A DNA stretch of 64,000 nucleotides from JAIQFF01 sp963725615 (GTDB taxonomy: Bacteria; Acidobacteriota; Terriglobia; Terriglobales; Acidobacteriaceae), in contig CAVRZO010000028.1 in the NCBI GenBank assembly GCA_963725615.1, positions 45,554 to 109,553 of the forward strand, in the 5' to 3' direction. Below the pieces are notes generated by a model that searched no databases, was not told where the DNA came from, and saw nothing but the letters and a program-made list of their open reading frames with translations. The position numbers were made by a program, and so were the translations under genes. How positions within the stretch are numbered: the stretch's first letter is position 1; each line of letters begins with the position of its first letter. Shown here piece after piece: positions 59,181 to 64,000 of this stretch.

Positions 59181-59727
59181 TCGGGGAATCCACACGCATT
59201 CATTTTCCTGTAAGGCAAACAATGGACTTTGGCGCGGAGTTGCCGAAGGTCGTTTCGTAAGTCGCTGAGAATTTCGAAGACAGATGGCAGTTAAGTGTCG
59301 ATAGCCTCGAAGTGTCTATCGTAGACAGTGTCTTTGGGACTCGGCCTGAACGGCAGGTGAGCGGCGGTTAATTAGACCGTGTGCAAAGGCTTGTGGCGCA
59401 AGAAAAAAAGGCACCCGTACAGTGTTTTCAATATCGTGGCACTGCATCATGCCGTCCTAAGTTGTTGAGTGCTGCCACAGTCCGCAGATTTATGCAACAA
59501 GCTAAGCAATGACTCGCGCCTCCACGCACGTAGCTTGAGGATGGCGAACCCTCGTACTCTTCGCTGTACCTATCCCAGCTGTGCGGACAACCTTCGCGAG
59601 ACCCCACGTTATCGGACACAGATTGGTATCCGAGTCGGGGGGATTTTGAGTGTAATCGCGATGTTTCGTCAACAACCGAGACGTTGTGCGCCTTTTTTAG
59701 AACTCTGGGAAGCCTAGTCTGGGGATC
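59181..59727. other. Non-coding tract downstream of the half tRNA
   Basis: 547 nt without a supportable ORF and visibly more AT-rich than the flanks. It contains a TGTCTATCGTAGACA palindrome (near 59309) and a GATAG...CTATC hairpin. No tRNA 3' half, integrase gene or known ncRNA motif was recognised by eye. Confidence 0.4.
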
Positions 59728-60879
59728 TTATTCAGTCGAGGATACCAACCGCGTGTAGTAGCCTTTGCGAGCGTGCACATGAAACCGCCGTCCCGATTTC
59801 TCCGCTGCAATTTGGATGTGGCGGAAACGGCCATCTTCTTGGAGGTCGCTGGGTTGATAAGAAAGCGCATAACGATTGCGCATTTCGTCCTCAATTGCGG
59901 CGAACTCCCTGGTAACTTCCCGTTTGTTCATATGGCTAAAGGCTCGCCCACCGGTCTCCGCTGCCAACCGTTCCAGCGCTACCTCATTTGATCTGGTCAA
60001 TCGACGAGCTTCGATTCGGTCGGGACTGGTGTTCATGGTGTAAATACTGGTGTTCATGGTGTAAATGGTGACGTCTCGCATCTGTGCCTTATCGATAGCC
60101 TGGCTTAGCGTGGTCCGGCCCGCGTTGTTGTCACCGTCGCTGAGCACAATCAGGATTCGGGCTGCTGGTTCTCTATCTTTCCCAGCGGTCAATTTGTCGG
60201 ATGCAAAATGGATCGCATCGAAGAGCGCTGTGCCCCCGCCATTGCGCAAAGCTGCTACCCCTGCAGCTAGTTGCTCAGGATCATCGCTGTAGTCCTGAGT
60301 TATGACCGCATGGTCTGCGAAGCCGAGCACAAATGCCCGATCCAGGCCTTGCCGCACGACTTGACGAAGGAACTGAATAGCAGCCTTTTGTTGGAAGCGA
60401 AATTGAGGGTTCACAGAAGAGCTGGTGTCCACTACCAGCCCAAGCCGGAAAGGCAGATCACGTTGATAGCCGAATGTTGAAATTCTCGCAACCGGTTTGT
60501 TATCGTCCCTAACGCGAATGTTTTCCTCATTGAGACCCCGGACGAACTTGTGCCCCTCCGTAGCAGTAAAGAAAACGGTGACCTCATCCACTCGCCTGCG
60601 GAGCGTCCAGGAATTGGGACCTGGAAAGAGAGAGGCCTCGATGTCCTCTCCTTCGCCGGCGCGCCCCTCTGAACCTACCGAGCAATCCAAACAAGCCTTC
60701 CGATCCTGGCCGTTGGCTATGCCTGCGACCAGGGCCATACCGCCAGCGAGGACAAGCAGGATGGCGCCCATCTGCATAGTCGCAAGACTTCGCCTGTAAC
60801 GACGGAAGAGATTTGCGGAGCCTGGCAGTCCACTCACTCGCGAGGGCGCGCAATCGTAGTCGATGAGGCGAATATGCAC
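59728..60879 (-). CDS. VWFA-related secreted/membrane protein
   Basis: The 383-residue protein has an Arg-rich N-terminus, a hydrophobic segment (about 36-57) and, after VDEVTVFFTATEGHKFVRGLN, a von Willebrand A domain (about 135-300) with MIDAS VVDTSSSV and VLSDGDNN. It matches the VWFA-related domain proteins expanded in Acidobacteria. A 7-residue tandem duplication IYTMNTS-IYTMNTS is present in the domain. Function probably adhesion or scaffold. The start could instead be ATG 60777, which puts the signal segment at the N-terminus. Confidence 0.85.
   Translation of the reverse strand: MHIRLIDYDCAPSRVSGLPGSANLFRRYRRSLATMQMGAILLVLAGGMALVAGIANGQDRKACLDCSVGSEGRAGEGEDIEASLFPGPNSWTLRRRVDEVTVFFTATEGHKFVRGLNEENIRVRDDNKPVARISTFGYQRDLPFRLGLVVDTSSSVNPQFRFQQKAAIQFLRQVVRQGLDRAFVLGFADHAVITQDYSDDPEQLAAGVAALRNGGGTALFDAIHFASDKLTAGKDREPAARILIVLSDGDNNAGRTTLSQAIDKAQMRDVTIYTMNTSIYTMNTSPDRIEARRLTRSNEVALERLAAETGGRAFSHMNKREVTREFAAIEDEMRNRYALSYQPSDLQEDGRFRHIQIAAEKSGRRFHVHARKGYYTRLVSSTE
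60025..60066. repeat. Exact 21-bp tandem duplication within the VWA gene
   Basis: Two identical adjacent 21-bp units (60025-60045 and 60046-60066) encode IYTMNTS twice, preserving frame. It looks recent since the copies are identical. Confidence 0.9.
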
Positions 60880-61086
60880 TGAGACACCACCTGAAGATCG
60901 AAAGCGCCTGGCCCAGGAGGGTGTGGGTCGGCTTACCCCAAGCTCTTGCGCGTACTGTATCTCCTTCCCCGCGATTTGGCAATAATGGCGACCACGAGCT
61001 GGGCCAAGCCCTTGCTATCCAAGCATTGATTTGACTCCCGCTTTTGATTGCCAAGCTTCGGCAGAGCCTAATTTTTCCTTTGAGTT

Positions 61087-62103
61087 TCAGCGATGCTCGG
61101 ATAGCCAGTGCAAGGCGAGGCTCTCTCCTTCTGCTACTTGGGCTGGCAACATGGTTTGCCGCAACTGTTTCATCGCCTTTACCCCTTCAGAGTTGCCGGA
61201 CGCCATGGCTATGCTCAACCACTTGTAGGCCTGCGGGTAGCTAAGCTGGCTGCCTCGGCCGGTTGCATACATCAGTCCCAAAGTTACTTGTGCTGGCCCA
61301 TATCCAAGCTCGGCAGCTTTGGTGATGTGTCGCAGGCCTTCAGGGTAGTCCTGTCGCACTCCTTGGCCTCGCAGATACAGGTAGCCCAGATTTCCCTCAG
61401 CCTGGAAATCGCCATTGTCGGCAGCGTGCTGGTAGTAGACTCGAGCAAGCAAATAATCGCGTTTCACGCCAAGGCCACGTTCATACATCAATCCTAACGC
61501 GTTCTGCGCTGAGGCAAATTGCTGATCGGCAGCTTTGCCAAACCATCTCAACGCTTCGCCGAAGTTCTTGTCTACGCCACTTCCGCTGGCGTACATCTGA
61601 CCCAGGTTTGTTTGCGCTTCTGGAAGTCCTTTCTCAGCCGCGGCGCGAAACAGCGTGAGAGCCTTGCTCTGATCGCGTTTGCCACCTTTACCTTCCAGAT
61701 ACAGGTACCCCAGGTTGTTTTGCGCGGCGGCGTAACCCTGATCGACCGCGCTGCGGTACCAGCGAACCGCTTCACTGAAGTCCACGCGAACCCCGTCGCC
61801 GTGTGCATACACGTAGCCCAATTCGTTCCGGGCCATGGCCGAGCCATGTTCAGACGCTTTTCGCAGCCAGCTCAGGGCATCTTCTCCGTCAAGCTTTGTC
61901 TTGTCCGCGTTGCAGATTAGCTCCACCCGATACTGGCCCATGGACCGCGGTGACGGCGCCATAGAACGGACAATCCGGGTCGAGTCGTCGCTGGGATCAC
62001 AGCCGCTCCCTCTGGCTTCCGATGGGAGGTTCACCGCGCGTGCCAAGAATAGGGCGAAGGCCAGAACAAACTCTATCCGCATAACGAGACTCCACATCTG
62101 CAA
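61087..62103 (-). CDS. Secreted Sel1-repeat protein
   Basis: The 338-residue protein has a signal segment (VLAFALFLARAVN) and then about seven Sel1-like repeats from residue 72 onward, each about 36 residues with the pattern A..LG..Y..G.GV..D...A..W...AA..G (for example YAHGDGVRVDFSEAVRWYRS, YERGLGVKRDYLLARVYYQH). Sel1 proteins are protein-interaction scaffolds, many in envelope stress or signalling. The start could be ATG 62082 (MRIEFVL) rather than 62103, which would improve the signal peptide. It is divergent from the winged-helix gene. Confidence 0.88.
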   Translation of the reverse strand: MQMWSLVMRIEFVLAFALFLARAVNLPSEARGSGCDPSDDSTRIVRSMAPSPRSMGQYRVELICNADKTKLDGEDALSWLRKASEHGSAMARNELGYVYAHGDGVRVDFSEAVRWYRSAVDQGYAAAQNNLGYLYLEGKGGKRDQSKALTLFRAAAEKGLPEAQTNLGQMYASGSGVDKNFGEALRWFGKAADQQFASAQNALGLMYERGLGVKRDYLLARVYYQHAADNGDFQAEGNLGYLYLRGQGVRQDYPEGLRHITKAAELGYGPAQVTLGLMYATGRGSQLSYPQAYKWLSIAMASGNSEGVKAMKQLRQTMLPAQVAEGESLALHWLSEHR

Positions 62104-62310
62104 CCGCCAGAACCCGAGTGCGGTTGATCGAGCGCATTCTGTAGCCGATAGAAAGTACGGTCAATGCTCCACGAACCATTTCCCAATCCTCTTTCAGTCC
62201 CCTAACGCGAGCTTTGTTTTATGCTACTTACAGGCCCGGTTCCCCCGCCGCCGCAGGGTCCGTTTCAAGAGACAGGCACCGGTGCTAGACTCTTACGACG
62301 CGGATTCTTT

Positions 62311-64000
62311 ATGTCCGTTCCTGCGACTTCACCAAAACTGATTCGCTTCGGAGTTTTCGAAGCCGACCTTCTCGCCGGCGAACTGCGAAAGGCGGGTGTC
62401 AGAATCAAGCTTCAGGAGCGTCCTTTTCAGGTGCTCAGCATCCTGTTGCAGAGCCCCGGCGAGGTCGTAACTCGAGATGACCTTCGAACCCGAATCTGGC
62501 CGGCAGACACCTTCGTCGATTTTGATCACAGTCTGGCCAACTCGGTTAGCCGGTTACGAGACGCACTCAGGGACCCCGCGGAGCGTCCGGTCTATATTCG
62601 AGACAGTCGGCCGCAGGGGATACCGCTTCCTTGCCCCTGTCAACGGCTCCTCTGCTCCGAGCGGAATCGAAATCGCACCAGCCCCCGAGCGAAATAAATC
62701 GCTTTTCTTGCATCACGGGGTCGCCATCTCCTTCCTCTCAGCGCTCGTGATTGCCGTGCTGGTCTGGGCACTGTGGCAGTATCCATCGCGGCCCACCGAG
62801 GTTATTGAACGTAAGCTAACCTCGAATTCATCAGAAAATGGCGTGAACAGCGCCGTCATCTCCCCAGACGGCAAGTACCTGGCCTACTCGGCCGATACAG
62901 GTATCTACCTGAAGCTGATTCGCACAGGTGAAGCCCACCCTGTGCCCTTGCCGCCAAACTTCTTTGCCCTTGTGGACGACTGGTTTCCCGACGGATCTCA
63001 CTTACTCGTGTCGCGCGAGGAACAACCACCCGGTAAGGCCAGCTTGTGGAGCATCTCCGTGTTCGGAGGCGCGCCCCGTCAACTGGCAGATGACGCGGCG
63101 GCAGGATCGGTGTCCCCGGATGGAGCTCACATCGCCTTCCTGCGCCGTGACTTGTTTTACCACAATGAATATGGCAGAGAAGCGTGGGTCATGCGTTCCG
63201 ACGGAGAAGATCCGGTCAAGGTTGCAGGCGCTAAGTCGGATGGCTCGCAGGTGGGACCGTCGACGTGGTCTCCGGACAGTAAACGAATCGCATACATCAG
63301 ACACGCGTCGACGCAGTCCGTTGAGGTCAACGAATGGCAGCACGCAATTGCCACGACTCTCTTTTCCGACGACGACTTGACACCTGCGCTGCGTTGGCTA
63401 CCCGATGGCCGTCTTATCTACGCCCTCGGCTGGAAAGTCTCAAGCCTGTGGGCGGTCCCGCTCCAACAATCCCGGGAAATTTCCGGCCCTCCCAAACACA
63501 TCACGCAGGGGCATGGTCTGATCATGCAAATTGCTGGCAGCGCCGATGGGAAAGTGCTCATCTTCCGGAATGAGTATTGGTTGCCGACTATTTACATAGG
63601 TACACTGGCGCCAGACGGCACACACTTGCTGGCGAACAAGCGGCGGCTGACGCTCGATGAGAGTGCAAACATCCCGGCTTCTTGGACCCCTGATAGCACG
63701 GCAGTGTTGTTTAAGTCGGATCGAAACGGTACTCCAGAGATATTCAAGCAGTCCACTGATGAGCCCTTGGCGGAAAGTCTGGCGAGTACCCCGAAGAGCT
63801 CTCACAACCCAGAGTGACGCCCGACGGCTCGGAGATTTTGTATATTTCCACTCCCAAGTCCCCCGGCCCGAAACTGCCTCCTCCATTTTTGCCGTTCCGA
63901 TAACCGGTCGAACCCCCCGCTCGTTCTCAGGGACTTCAATATCTGGAACGTGCGGTGTGCGCGCTCGCCATCGACGCTGTGCCTGTACAGCATCAAAAGG
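62311..64000 (+). pseudogene. Winged-helix (OmpR-type) / membrane helix / TolB-like propeller regulator, frameshifted and cut by the window edge
   Basis: The N-terminus (LIRFGVFEADLLAGELRKAG, then LQERPFQVLSILLQSPGEVV) is a CadC/OmpR-type DNA-binding domain ending RPVYI. The matching continuation FETVGRRGYRFLAPV is one base out of phase, explained by one extra C near 62602. The second frame then gives a transmembrane helix (about 62700-62770) and WD40/TolB-like repeats (NGVNSAVISPDGKYLAYSA). Near 63790 the frame slips again into VTPDGSEILYIS, then near 63870 and 63925, before VRCARSPSTLCLYS resumes at the edge. Acidobacteria carry many intact genes of this type. Real decay or sequence error. 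Confidence 0.8.

Noticed and set aside
59469..59717. 82-codon ORF downstream of the half tRNA
   Set aside because: No homology or ribosome site; sequence looks non-coding.

Overview
This window looks like chromosomal DNA of an acidobacterium (Acidobacteriota, probably a Terriglobia/Koribacter-like lineage). That is inference from GC-rich sequence (near 60%), several gene types common there (winged-helix/TolB regulators, VWFA-related secreted proteins, kinase-like proteins ending in a TonB domain, GAF-SpoIIE phosphatases) and a very high load of intergenic palindromic repeats. No phage, transposase or CRISPR array was seen.

Layout. 1-7.3 kb: patatin/surface-antigen protein cut by the left edge, a sugar isomerase/dehydrogenase pair, a Crp/Fnr regulator, a pseudokinase-TonB protein and a YjbR protein. 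7.5-11.7 kb: sulfur assimilation operon (siroheme sulfite reductase, siroheme synthesis, SUMT, APS/PAPS reductase) preceded by a cysteine-rich leader peptide and a terminator. 11.9-17.5 kb: glutamate synthase large subunit and a LysR regulator. 17.7-19.6 kb: a small ORF, a Lys/Thr/Ile/Met-rich leader peptide plus terminator, and aspartate kinase. 19.8-28.7 kb: one continuous arginine operon argR-C-B-D-F-G-H-(GNAT)-argJ, with two ARG boxes overlapping the argR start. 28.9-34.4 kb: response regulator, secreted amidohydrolase, a frameshifted di-haem oxidoreductase and a secreted helical-repeat protein. 34.6-45 kb: lysA overlapping a GAF-SpoIIE phosphatase gene, hpt, UPF0173, O-methyltransferase, bshB1 carrying an in-frame repeat, a fluoride riboswitch with crcB and DUF190, ispA, xseB, and homocysteine methyltransferase/MTHFR. 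45-59 kb: lipoprotein, penicillin acylase, Zn-ribbon membrane proteins, yidD, DHH protein, fetAB, DUF2127, hydrolase, STAS and DUF2721. 59-64 kb: half a tRNA-Arg gene, a VWA protein, a Sel1-repeat protein and a frameshifted winged-helix/TolB gene running off the right edge.

The strongest signals are regulatory. The sulfite reductase operon and lysC each sit behind a short ORF rich in the codons of the pathway's own end products, followed by an intrinsic terminator; the two terminators share nearly the same stem. This looks like paired ribosome-mediated attenuation. The arg operon has textbook ARG boxes and the crcB unit has a clear fluoride aptamer.

Caution: several genes (argB, the di-haem oxidoreductase, the last gene) carry single-base frameshifts. 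They may be real decay or assembly errors; the sequence alone cannot decide.
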